Origin: Roseburia zhanii
GTDB taxonomy: Bacteria > Bacillota > Clostridia > Lachnospirales > Lachnospiraceae
Length of the DNA: 64,000 nucleotides
Assembly (NCBI RefSeq): GCF_014287635.1
Contig: NZ_JACOPH010000009.1
Coordinates: 46,414-110,413 of the forward strand
Direction of reading: 5' to 3'
Below the pieces are notes generated by a model, which did no database searches, was not told where the DNA came from, and saw only the letters and a program-made list of their open reading frames with translations. Below are positions 46,121 through 54,458 of the stretch, piece after piece (the first letter of the stretch is position 1; each line of letters opens with the position of its first letter). The position numbers and the translations under genes were made by a program.

Positions 46121-46999
46121 ATGAAATTTCAATATGTGATCTATAAGCAAACAGAATTAGAGGTCAACGGCAGAATGGCAGACGAGATATGTCAGTTACT
46201 AGTCAGGATCAGAAGATATGGGATCAACAGTATTCCGATAGAAACAGGAAGTGTATCTGAATTTTTTACAAAACATCAGATAGCGCCGGAAGATACTCTG
46301 CTGATCGCAGCAACTGATCAGACATTAGAGGAGATCTGTGGACAGCCGGTGGCATCGATCGGTTTTGATAATCCTGATCTTATAAACGAAGGGTTGTATC
46401 AGGCAGATATTTTAGTAGAAGGATTCGCAGAGGTCGATTATTATTTTTTAGAGCGGATCTATCAGAGAAAACATCAGATACCATGGCACATGATCGATAC
46501 AAAACGTTGTTATTTAAGGGAAATGACGGAAGAAGACCTGCCGGATCTTTATAAACTCTATGAAGGGGAAGGAATCACAAAATATGTGGAACCTTTGTAT
46601 GAGTGGGAAGAAGAACTTGCATATACCAAAGCCTATATTAAGAATATGTACCGGTATTACGGTTATGGAATGTGGTTAGTAAAAGACCGGGATACGCATG
46701 AACTGATTGGTCGGGCAGGACTCAATAATTTAGAATTTGAGGGAAAATGGATCTTAGAAATGGGCTATATCATAGCTGCAGACAGACAGCGTATGGGATA
46801 TGCCACAGAAGTCTGTAAAGCCATTATTGAGTACGCAAAAGGAGCAGATACCGGATATGACAGATTATACTGCTTTGTCCAGCCGGAAAACGAAGCTTCA
46901 AAAGCATTGTTAAAACATTTGCAGTTTGTATCAGAAGGATATGTCTGGAGGGATGGAAAAGAGATGGAGGTGTATTCTTATTTATTGATAAGCAAATAA
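46121..46999 (+). CDS. GNAT acetyltransferase with degenerate HAD-like N-terminal domain
   Basis: A 292-residue two-part protein. Residues about 40-125 resemble the second half of a HAD hydrolase Rossmann fold (DTLLIAATDQTLEEI, PVASIGFDNPDL, ADILVEGFAEVDYYFLERIY) but have no DxDxT nucleophile, so this part is probably a sensor or scaffold. Residues 128-290 are a RimJ/RimL-like GNAT domain (RCYLREMTEEDLPDLYKLY, with acetyl-CoA loop DRQRMGYATEVCKAI and CFVQPENEASKALL). Substrate unknown. Single-gene unit ahead of rel. Confidence 0.85.
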   Translation: MKFQYVIYKQTELEVNGRMADEICQLLVRIRRYGINSIPIETGSVSEFFTKHQIAPEDTLLIAATDQTLEEICGQPVASIGFDNPDLINEGLYQADILVEGFAEVDYYFLERIYQRKHQIPWHMIDTKRCYLREMTEEDLPDLYKLYEGEGITKYVEPLYEWEEELAYTKAYIKNMYRYYGYGMWLVKDRDTHELIGRAGLNNLEFEGKWILEMGYIIAADRQRMGYATEVCKAIIEYAKGADTGYDRLYCFVQPENEASKALLKHLQFVSEGYVWRDGKEMEVYSYLLISK

Positions 47000-47034
47000 A
47001 TGGGAATGGAAGTGCACACAGATTGGATTAACCG

Positions 47035-47063
47035 TTGCATTTTGGCACATAATTCTTTATAAT
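47035..47063 (+). promoter_or_regulatory. promoter of rel operon
   Basis: TTGCAT (47035-47040), a 17-base spacer and TATAAT (47058-47063). The two tandem MITE copies lie between it and rel, so both would be transcribed in the leader. Confidence 0.75.
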
Positions 47064-47090
47064 ACATACTAAACTAGGTGAAGTATTTCA

Positions 47091-47197
47091 GTTACTGTTT
47101 AGGTGCGTAAGAAAGTGATTCAGGTGGTGATTTTTGCTTCGCAAGGCGAACTTTCATGCAAAAATCACAAGTTACTGGTCACGGAGTGAACAGTAAC
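47091..47197. mobile_element. MITE core type B, shortened tandem copy 1
   Basis: Ends GTTACTGTTTA and TGAACAGTAAC, flanked by GTATTTCA on both sides (47083-47090, 47198-47205). Compared with copy 2 it lacks 27 bases, explained by deletion between two CTGTT repeats. Confidence 0.85.
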
Positions 47198-47205
47198 GTA
47201 TTTCA

Positions 47206-47339
47206 GTTACTGTTCAGGCAGCACCTAAACACTTTGCTGTTTAGGTGCGTAAGAAAGTGATTCAGGTGGTGATTTTTGCTTCGCAAGGCGAACTTTCATG
47301 CAAAAATCACAAGTTACTGGTCACGGAGTGAACAGTAAC
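47206..47339. mobile_element. MITE core type B, full tandem copy 2
   Basis: 134 bases with 11-bp perfect ends GTTACTGTTCA/TGAACAGTAAC, flanked by GTATTTCA (47198-47205, 47340-47347). Same length as the ileS copy and highly similar. Its right end is 36 bases before the rel start. With copy 1 and the promoter it fills 47000-47375. Confidence 0.88.
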
Positions 47340-47375
47340 GTATTTCAAAAGATGATTAGAGTTGGTGGTGATGGT

Positions 47376-49682
47376 ATGGCAGATATATCAACAAAACAAT
47401 TAGAACAAATGGAAAAAGAACTTCAGGAATCAGAAGAAAATATCCGTGCTACACAGGATTTTGAGAAGCCGGAGAAGCTGTATAAGGAATTGTTAGAAAG
47501 TGTCCACAAGTATCATCCTTCAGCAGACCTTTCTTTAATCGAGAAGGCATATCGCATCGCAGATGAAGCACATAGAGGACAGGTCCGCAAATCAGGAGAA
47601 CCGTATATCATACATCCGTTATGTGTTGCCATTATCTTAGCGGAGTTGGAACTGGATAAAGAAACCATTGTTGCCGGACTATTGCATGACGTAGTCGAAG
47701 ATACGGTTATGACAGATGAGGAGATCACAAAGGAATTTGGCAGTGAAGTTGCATTATTAGTCGATGGTGTGACAAAGTTAGGACAGTTATCCTACGATGC
47801 AGATAAAGTGGAAGTACAGGCAGAGAATCTCCGTAAGATGTTTCTTGCGATGGCAAAAGATATCCGTGTCATTCTGATCAAGTTAGCGGATCGTCTGCAC
47901 AATATGCGTACATTAAAATATATGAAGCCGGAGAAGCAGAAGGAAAAGGCGAGGGAAACCATGGATATCTATGCGCCAATCGCCCAGAGGCTTGGTATTT
48001 CAAAAGTGAAGATCGAATTAGACGATCTTTCCCTAAAATATTTAGAGCCGGAAGCCTATTATGATCTGGTAGAAAAGATCGCTCTGAGGAAAAGTGTACG
48101 GGATGAATATGTACATCATCTGGTCGAGGAAGTCAAACAGCACATCGACAAAGCCGGTATCAAGGCGGAGATCGACGGACGTGCAAAGCATTTCTTTAGC
48201 ATTTATAAGAAGATGGTCAATCAGGATAAAACCTTAGATCAGATCTACGATCTGTTTGCAATCCGTATCATTGTAGATTCCGTCAAGGACTGCTATGCAG
48301 CACTCGGGGTTATCCATGAGATGTATAAGCCGATCCCCGGACGTTTCAAAGATTATATTGCTATGCCAAAACCGAATATGTACCAGTCGTTACATACGAC
48401 ACTGATCGGGCCGACCGGACAGCCGTTTGAGATCCAGATCCGTACATTTGAGATGCATCGTACAGCGGAATATGGTATTGCGGCACACTGGAAATATAAA
48501 GAAGGCAATACCGGTATGAGTGTTGCCAATCAGGAAGAAGAAAAATTAAGCTGGCTTAGACAGATCCTCGAATGGCAGAGGGATATGTCTGATAATAAAG
48601 AATTTATGAGCCTGTTGAAAAGCGATCTCGATCTGTTTTCCGATGCAGTATTCTGTTTTACACCATCAGGTGATGTAAAGAACCTGCCGAATGGTTCCAC
48701 ACCGATCGATTTTGCTTACAGTATTCATTCCGCAGTCGGAAATAAAATGATCGGTGCGAAAGTCAACGGTAAGTTAGTGCCGATCGATTATGTGATCCAG
48801 AATGGTGACAGAATCGAGATCATCACATCACAAAATTCCAGAGGACCAAGCCGTGACTGGTTAAATATCGTAAAGAGCACACAGGCAAAAAATAAGATCA
48901 ACCAGTGGTTCCGCAGCGAGTTAAAGGAAGAAAATATCCTAAGAGGCAAGGAACTGATCGCCCAGTGCTGTAAATCCAAAGGAATCAACCTTTCCGATAT
49001 CAATAAACCGGAGTATCAGCATAAGATTTTAAATAAATACGGATTCCATGACTGGAATTCGGCATTGGCAACGGTAGGACATGGCGGATTAAAAGAGAGC
49101 CAGATCGTCAACCGTATGTATGAAGAATACAAAAAAGACCATGTCACACAGCTGACAGATCAGGATGTACTTGATTCTGTTGCAGAAAATAATAAAGAGA
49201 AAGCCCTTCCTGCAAAATCAAAAAGCGGGATCATCGTCAAGGGATTATATGATGTTGCAGTTCATTTTTCGAAATGCTGCAGCCCTGTACCCGGAGATGA
49301 GATCGTCGGATTTGTCACAAGAGGGCGTGGTGTGTCGATCCACCGTACAGACTGTATCAATATTATCAATCTTTCCGAGATGGAAAAAGTGCGTCTGATC
49401 GATGCAGAATGGCAGCAGGGCGCAGATGAAGGCAATAATGGTCTGTATTTAGCAGAGATCAAGATATTCGGAAATAACCGGACAGGACTTTTAGTGGATA
49501 TCACAAAGATCTTTACGGAACGGGAGATCGACATCAATGGTATTCATTCAAAGACGAGCAAGCAGGGCATAGCAACGATCGAAGTGTCATTTAGTATCAA
49601 AGGACGGGAAGAACTGACCAGCCTGATCGATAAGATCAGACAGGTAGAAAGTGTCATTGATATTGAGAGGACAACAGGTTGA
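47376..49682 (+). CDS. rel: bifunctional (p)ppGpp synthetase/hydrolase Rel
   Basis: A 768-residue RelA/SpoT homolog controlling the stringent response. The HD hydrolase domain has H-D at residues 104-105 (LLHDVVEDT), intact for ppGpp hydrolysis. The synthetase domain follows (KDYIAMPKPNMYQSLHTT), then TGS (VFCFTPSGDVKNLPNGSTPIDFAY) and a C-terminal ACT domain. The frame is open upstream into the MITE (47298), but the start at 47376 with GGTGGTGATGG before it gives the normal N-terminus; 47352 is an alternative. Co-transcribed with the MBL and hemZ genes. Confidence 0.96.
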   Translation: MADISTKQLEQMEKELQESEENIRATQDFEKPEKLYKELLESVHKYHPSADLSLIEKAYRIADEAHRGQVRKSGEPYIIHPLCVAIILAELELDKETIVAGLLHDVVEDTVMTDEEITKEFGSEVALLVDGVTKLGQLSYDADKVEVQAENLRKMFLAMAKDIRVILIKLADRLHNMRTLKYMKPEKQKEKARETMDIYAPIAQRLGISKVKIELDDLSLKYLEPEAYYDLVEKIALRKSVRDEYVHHLVEEVKQHIDKAGIKAEIDGRAKHFFSIYKKMVNQDKTLDQIYDLFAIRIIVDSVKDCYAALGVIHEMYKPIPGRFKDYIAMPKPNMYQSLHTTLIGPTGQPFEIQIRTFEMHRTAEYGIAAHWKYKEGNTGMSVANQEEEKLSWLRQILEWQRDMSDNKEFMSLLKSDLDLFSDAVFCFTPSGDVKNLPNGSTPIDFAYSIHSAVGNKMIGAKVNGKLVPIDYVIQNGDRIEIITSQNSRGPSRDWLNIVKSTQAKNKINQWFRSELKEENILRGKELIAQCCKSKGINLSDINKPEYQHKILNKYGFHDWNSALATVGHGGLKESQIVNRMYEEYKKDHVTQLTDQDVLDSVAENNKEKALPAKSKSGIIVKGLYDVAVHFSKCCSPVPGDEIVGFVTRGRGVSIHRTDCINIINLSEMEKVRLIDAEWQQGADEGNNGLYLAEIKIFGNNRTGLLVDITKIFTEREIDINGIHSKTSKQGIATIEVSFSIKGREELTSLIDKIRQVESVIDIERTTG

Positions 49683-49707
49683 TGCAGCAGAGCAGAAAAG
49701 AGGAAAT

Positions 49708-50337
49708 ATGGCAGGAATGAAGGTAGAACAGTATGTAGTTGGTCCGGTGATGACGAACTGCTACTTTGCGATCAACGAAGATACAAGTGAAATGTTAGTG
49801 ATCGATCCCGGAGATGAGGGAGCGATGCTGATCGATAAGATCAAAGAAAAACATCTGATACCAAAGGCAGTTCTTTTGACACATGGACATTTTGACCATG
49901 CAGGAGCAGCAAAAATGCTTGCAGACGCATTTGATATTAGGATATATGCAGAAGAACATGAACAGGCAACGCTTGAAAATCCAACGTTGAACCTGTCTGG
50001 CATGATCGGAAAACAGGAAGTCTATCATGCAGATATTTATGTCAAAGATGGAGAAACATTAGAATTAGCAGGATTTTCATTAAAAGTATTTTCAACACCC
50101 GGACATACCAAGGGCGGCTGCTGTTATTATATCGAAAAAGAGCAGACCGTTTTTACCGGAGATACCCTGTTCCGGGAGTCCGTCGGAAGGACAGATTTCC
50201 CATCAGGAAGTGCATCAGAATTACTCCGCTCTGTTGAGGAAAAACTGATGCCGTTACCGGGGCAGATCAAAGTATATCCGGGACATAATGATACAACAAC
50301 GATTGGCTGGGAAAGACAGTACAATCCGTTTTTATGA
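49708..50337 (+). CDS. metallo-beta-lactamase fold hydrolase (glyoxalase II-like)
   Basis: A 209-residue MBL-fold protein. The dinuclear metal motif HGHFDH is at residues 59-64, with TPGHTKGG, FTGDTLF and a C-terminal PGHND supplying the remaining ligands. Resembles the YcbL/glyoxalase II-like group, thioester hydrolases acting on S-lactoylglutathione-like substrates; the true substrate is not known. Start after AGAGGAAAT, 25 bases downstream of rel. The rel-MBL-hemZ order recurs in Clostridia. Confidence 0.92.
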   Translation: MAGMKVEQYVVGPVMTNCYFAINEDTSEMLVIDPGDEGAMLIDKIKEKHLIPKAVLLTHGHFDHAGAAKMLADAFDIRIYAEEHEQATLENPTLNLSGMIGKQEVYHADIYVKDGETLELAGFSLKVFSTPGHTKGGCCYYIEKEQTVFTGDTLFRESVGRTDFPSGSASELLRSVEEKLMPLPGQIKVYPGHNDTTTIGWERQYNPFL

Positions 50338-50345
50338 GGTAGACC

Positions 50346-51827
50346 ATGATAACAGTTCAATTAAACAGGGCTGACTTTGAATACGATATTCACTCTTTGG
50401 TAAAAGCATTTTATCCTGCAGAAAATGTACAGGTAAGTGCAGAGCAAAAAGAAGCTAAAGAGCCAATATCATTTCATATGGTTACGACATATTTAGAGAA
50501 AGCCATACAGATAGCATTTTATGAATCTGAAGATACAACGAAAAATCCGGTACTAAAAAGAGAGATCGCAGTTGATTTTACAGATAGAAAACAGACCAAA
50601 AACCAGCTAAAACAGACATTTTACCAGATGCTTTGTGAATTTACGGGAACGACACTTCCATGGGGAGATCTGACAGGTATCCGTCCGACAAAAATCCCAA
50701 TGGCGTTTTTAGAGGAAGGACGAAGTGATGCATTTATCAGGGATTATATGAAGCAGACATATTTTGCTTCTGAGGAAAAGATTAATCTAAGCATTGAGAT
50801 CGCAAAGCGGGAATTAGAGCTGCTAAAAAAGATTGATTATGAAAACGGCTATAGTCTGTATATCGGGATTCCATTTTGTCCGAGCACCTGTCTGTACTGC
50901 TCTTTTACCTCTTATCCGTTAGGGATATGGAAAGATAAGGTGGATGCATATTTAGATGCACTTGAAAAAGAAATCGATTTTACGGCAGAGGAGTTTTCAG
51001 ACAAGAAGTTAAATGCAGTTTATATCGGAGGCGGAACACCGACAACATTAGAGCCATACCAGTTAAAAAGACTGATCCAAAAAATCAAATCCTCTTTTGA
51101 TCTTTCGGACTGCATAGAATTTACGGTAGAAGCCGGCAGACCGGACAGTATTACGAGAGAAAAATTAGAAGTGCTGCAAAAAGAAGGAATTTCAAGAATT
51201 TCGATCAATCCACAGACGATGCAGGATGAAACTTTAAAGATCATTGGCAGACATCATACGGTAGAACAGGCAGTACAAAGTTTTCATATGGCAAGAGAAT
51301 TAGGATTTGACAATATCAATATGGATCTGATCTTAGGACTTCCGAATGAAACTATCCATGATGTAGAAGAAACGCTGCAAAAGGTCATGGAATTAGCACC
51401 GGACAACCTTACCGTCCACTCATTAGCATTAAAGCGTGCAGCACGGTTAAATATGTTTCGGGATGAGTATAAAGATCTGACATTTGAAAATACATGGGAA
51501 ACGGTTGAACTGGCGGCAGATTATGCAAAACGCATGGGCTTAGAGCCATATTATCTGTACCGTCAGAAGAATATGGCGGGAAATTTTGAGAATGTTGGTT
51601 ATGCCAAAGAAGGAAAAGCGGGAGTTTATAATATCCTGATAATGGAGGAGAAACAGACCATCGTGGCGTGCGGAGCCGGAGCTTCGACGAAGCGTGTCTG
51701 GACAGAACCAAATCCGGACGGCACACATCGGATCGAAAGATGCGAGAATGTCAAGGATGTAGCGCAGTATATCGCAAGGATTGATGAAATGATACAGCGC
51801 AAACAGCAGTTATTCTCAGAAGAATAG
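50346..51827 (+). CDS. hemZ: oxygen-independent coproporphyrinogen III dehydrogenase-like radical SAM protein HemZ
   Basis: A 493-residue radical SAM enzyme. The cluster ligands Cys178, Cys182 and Cys185 (CPSTCLYC) are followed by Phe-type HemN residues and YIGGGTPTTLE. The roughly 160-residue N-terminal extension distinguishes HemZ from HemN/HemW. Known HemZ acts in anaerobic haem synthesis, but many anaerobes without other haem genes carry it, so its substrate here is uncertain. It begins 8 bases after the MBL gene and is the last core gene before the mobile element. Confidence 0.92.
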   Translation: MITVQLNRADFEYDIHSLVKAFYPAENVQVSAEQKEAKEPISFHMVTTYLEKAIQIAFYESEDTTKNPVLKREIAVDFTDRKQTKNQLKQTFYQMLCEFTGTTLPWGDLTGIRPTKIPMAFLEEGRSDAFIRDYMKQTYFASEEKINLSIEIAKRELELLKKIDYENGYSLYIGIPFCPSTCLYCSFTSYPLGIWKDKVDAYLDALEKEIDFTAEEFSDKKLNAVYIGGGTPTTLEPYQLKRLIQKIKSSFDLSDCIEFTVEAGRPDSITREKLEVLQKEGISRISINPQTMQDETLKIIGRHHTVEQAVQSFHMARELGFDNINMDLILGLPNETIHDVEETLQKVMELAPDNLTVHSLALKRAARLNMFRDEYKDLTFENTWETVELAADYAKRMGLEPYYLYRQKNMAGNFENVGYAKEGKAGVYNILIMEEKQTIVACGAGASTKRVWTEPNPDGTHRIERCENVKDVAQYIARIDEMIQRKQQLFSEE

Positions 51828-51870
51828 TTGGATTTTCAATAAAATATTGTAACGTGTTATAGAAAAATGA

Positions 51871-52071
51871 GTACAACAAAACCGCACAGGTGCAACAAAA
51901 GTGCAACAGTTTTTTGTGGAATAATAGGTGATAATACCTGATATTACATTTTCACCCGTAAGTGCAACAATTTGTTACTCGTGACAGTAACATCGAAACC
52001 AAAGGACATTTCTAATTACTTAGGAATGTCCTTTTTTTGCGCATTTGTGAATGGTTTTTAGGTGCAACAAA
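51871..52071 (+). repeat. five direct GTRCAACAA repeats at the left edge of the conjugative element
   Basis: GTACAACAAA at 51871, GTGCAACAAA at 51890, GTGCAACAG at 51901, GTGCAACAAT at 51962 and GTGCAACAAA at 52062. They lie between hemZ and the first element gene, where attL and recombinase arm sites are expected. The exact junction cannot be fixed without the right end. A GTTACTC/AGTAAC palindrome sits at 51974-51991. Confidence 0.55.
52001..52038 (+). terminator. intrinsic terminator between hemZ and the element
   Basis: AAAGGACATT (52001-52010) and AATGTCCTTT (52025-52034), followed by TTTT. Confidence 0.85.
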
Positions 52072-52100
52072 CACATGAAATAATGAAATGGAGGTCCATT

Positions 52101-52574
52101 ATGAACAACACAGCGTTAGGAGCAGAAAACAAAAAGGAACAGACAATCAATTTTATCAGCGAAGCACATGAAAAATTCTACTATGAAAAATTAAAAGAGG
52201 TGCGGTATCAGGATGAGTACCACAAAGCACTTTGCTATTGCCTTGGTATTAACAACGATACCAGAAGAAATGTTGATAGCATCTATGATTTTAAGACGGG
52301 ATGTGTAAAAACAGAGTGTCTGCATGAAGGCTGGCAGACCAGTGGCAGTATGAAAGTGGTGCGAATGGCATTTAACCTGTATTGCAACGGCACACCGAGT
52401 GTAGATGATTACACGAAAACAGAAAAACAGTTAAACGAGTGCAGGCAGTATACAGTAGAGGATTTGTTCTGCTGTGCGTATGCACCATATTTTTGGCAGG
52501 CGATACAGATCCGTTATCCGGAATACGCAACCTACAACAAGGAACTGTATGCCTTATTTGGAGGAACAGATTAG
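52101..52574 (+). CDS. DUF6075 family element protein
   Basis: A 157-residue protein typical of the left end of Tn1549-like elements. The family pattern is clear: INFISEAHEKFYYEKLKEVR, ALCYCLGINNDTR, YDFKTGCVKTECLHEGWQT, and a C-terminal FCCAYAPYFWQAI. Function unknown. Start at 52101 after ATGGAGGT; an upstream extension to 52062 lacks a site and runs into the repeat region. The stop overlaps the next start (TAGTG). Confidence 0.88.
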   Translation: MNNTALGAENKKEQTINFISEAHEKFYYEKLKEVRYQDEYHKALCYCLGINNDTRRNVDSIYDFKTGCVKTECLHEGWQTSGSMKVVRMAFNLYCNGTPSVDDYTKTEKQLNECRQYTVEDLFCCAYAPYFWQAIQIRYPEYATYNKELYALFGGTD

Positions 52575-52753
52575 TGTTAAAAGTCAGAGTGATGGGAACA
52601 AAGAATGATATTGTTTGGTTTCAGAAAATCTTACAGCGTCATCCGAAAATAGAGGTTATGGAGTTTTCGGAACTCTATACCAATAAGGGGACAAACAAAT
52701 ATTACAGGGCTTATGCGGAAGTGAAGAAAAGCAATGTAAAGGGCAACAAATAA
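52574..52753 (+). CDS. DUF3970-like small element protein
   Basis: A 59-residue protein starting at GTG within the TAGTG overlap and served by the GGAGG at 52559. The sequence VRVMGTKNDIVWFQKIL and a later NKGTNKYYRAYAEVK follow the DUF3970 pattern. Function unknown. Translation should be coupled to the DUF6075 gene. Confidence 0.8.
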   Translation: MLKVRVMGTKNDIVWFQKILQRHPKIEVMEFSELYTNKGTNKYYRAYAEVKKSNVKGNK

Positions 52754-52785
52754 AAGCAAAATAGTAGAGAATAGGAGAATTTATC

Positions 52786-53568
52786 ATGTGTAAAGTTATT
52801 GCAATCGCAAATCAGAAGGGTGGAGTTGGCAAAACCACCACAACAAGCAATTTAGGAATTGGACTAGCAAAACAAGGAAAGAAAGTTTTACTGATAGATG
52901 CAGACGCGCAGGGCAGTCTTACGGCAAGTCTTGGCATTCAGGAGCCGGACGGACTGGAAATTACACTTGCAACTATTATGGCAAACATTATCAATGATGA
53001 GGAAATAAAACCGGGGTACGGCATTTTAAGACATGAGGAAGGGGTGGAGTTTATGCCGGGAAATATTGAACTTTCCGGCTTGGAAACCTCACTTGTAAAT
53101 GTTATGAGCAGGGAAACGGTGCTGCGTACCTACATAGAACAGCAGAAAGACCGCTACGATTACATCCTGATTGACTGTATGCCATCCCTAGGCATGATTA
53201 CGATAAATGCCTTTGCCTGTGCGGACAGCATCTTGATTCCGGTACAGGCGGCATATCTGCCAGTAAAAGGTCTGGAACAGCTTATTAAGACGATTGGAAA
53301 GGTAAAGCGTCAGATCAACCCGAAACTGGAGATAGAGGGTATTCTGCTAACAATGGTTGATAACCGAACCAATTATGCAAAGGACATCAGTACCCTGCTG
53401 ATTGAGAACTATGGAAGCCGTGTGAAGATATTCAAAGAGAGTATTCCAATGTCGGTAAGAGCTGCGGAGATTTCTGCGGAAGGTGTGAGCATTTATCAGC
53501 ACGATCCGAATGGAAAAGTGGCAAGTGCCTACCAGTCATTGACGGAGGAGGTGCTTGCAGATGAATAA
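52786..53568 (+). CDS. parA: ParA-type partition ATPase
   Basis: A 260-residue deviant Walker ATPase: NQKGGVGKTTTTSNLG (Walker A near residue 10), DADAQGSLT and DCMPSLGMITINA. It works with ParB to segregate or stabilise the element while it is an extrachromosomal circle. AGGAG precedes the ATG. It overlaps parB by 8 bases. Confidence 0.95.
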   Translation: MCKVIAIANQKGGVGKTTTTSNLGIGLAKQGKKVLLIDADAQGSLTASLGIQEPDGLEITLATIMANIINDEEIKPGYGILRHEEGVEFMPGNIELSGLETSLVNVMSRETVLRTYIEQQKDRYDYILIDCMPSLGMITINAFACADSILIPVQAAYLPVKGLEQLIKTIGKVKRQINPKLEIEGILLTMVDNRTNYAKDISTLLIENYGSRVKIFKESIPMSVRAAEISAEGVSIYQHDPNGKVASAYQSLTEEVLADE

Positions 53569-54442
53569 GAAGGGGAGTGCCGCAAAGGTAAAGCTGAACA
53601 GCTTTGATGATTTATTTGGCAGTAGTGAAATGCAGACGGCAGGGGCTGAACAGATTATCAATGCTCCGTTAGCTGAACTGCATGATTTCAAAAATCATCC
53701 CTTCCGTGTGGTTGATGATGAAAAGATGGAGGAAACCACAGAAAGTATCCGTCAGTATGGCGTACTTGTACCGGGAATTGCAAGACCGAGAACTGGTGGA
53801 GGATATGAGCTGATTGCCGGACATCGCAGAAAACGTGGTTCACAGAGAGCCGGAAAATTGGAAATGCCGGTTATTGTCCGAAACTATTCTGATGATGAAG
53901 CTACGATTATCATGGTAGATTCTAATATCCAAAGAGAGGATATTTTACCGAGTGAAAAGGCAAAAGCCTATAAGATGAAATACGAAGCCATGAAGCATCA
54001 GGGAAAGAAATCAGGTAAGAATACTTTGGATGAGGTTGGGGAAACTGCCGGAGAGAGTGCAAAGACGGTTCAGAGATATATATGGATTTCACGCCTGTCG
54101 GATTCGCTGCTCGATATGGTGGATGCAAAGAAAATCGGTATCATGCAGGCAGTTGACTTATCGTTTTTATCAGAGGATGCACAGCAGTGGGTTTTGGTTG
54201 CAATACAGGAAACAAATGTTGTTATCACAACTCAGCAGAGTGCCATGCTCAAGGAAAGTGACAAAAAAGGGGAACTTACCTTTCCGATGGTTCGCATGAT
54301 GTTGGAAAAAGAGAAAACCGTGGAGCGAAAGGTTGTCATAAAAACAGAGCGCATTAACAATTATTTTCCTGCGACATACAGCAGGGAAGAAATAGAGAAT
54401 ATTATTTATCAGTTATTGGAGAATTGGAAGAGCACGCAGTAG
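53561..54442 (+). CDS. parB: ParB/Srx-type partition protein
   Basis: A 293-residue ParB with the N-terminal nuclease-fold domain (residues about 30-120: LHDFKNHPFRVVDDEKM, GVLVPGIARPR, YELIAGHRRKRGSQRAG) and the HTH region (QREDILPSEKAKAYKMKYEAM, GESAKTVQRYIWISRLSD). The start ATG at 53561 has GGAGGAGG upstream inside parA. A parS site was not located. Confidence 0.93.
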   Translation: MNKKGSAAKVKLNSFDDLFGSSEMQTAGAEQIINAPLAELHDFKNHPFRVVDDEKMEETTESIRQYGVLVPGIARPRTGGGYELIAGHRRKRGSQRAGKLEMPVIVRNYSDDEATIIMVDSNIQREDILPSEKAKAYKMKYEAMKHQGKKSGKNTLDEVGETAGESAKTVQRYIWISRLSDSLLDMVDAKKIGIMQAVDLSFLSEDAQQWVLVAIQETNVVITTQQSAMLKESDKKGELTFPMVRMMLEKEKTVERKVVIKTERINNYFPATYSREEIENIIYQLLENWKSTQ

Positions 54443-54458
54443 AAAGGAGGAGCCGGGA

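Noticed and set aside
47298..47375. Upstream extension of Rel into the MITE
   Set aside because: It would translate mobile-element sequence; the normal Rel N-terminus and a ribosome-site-like stretch place the start at 47376.
51974..51991. GTTACTC/AGTAAC palindrome as another MITE
   Set aside because: Only six end bases match and there is no core or target duplication.
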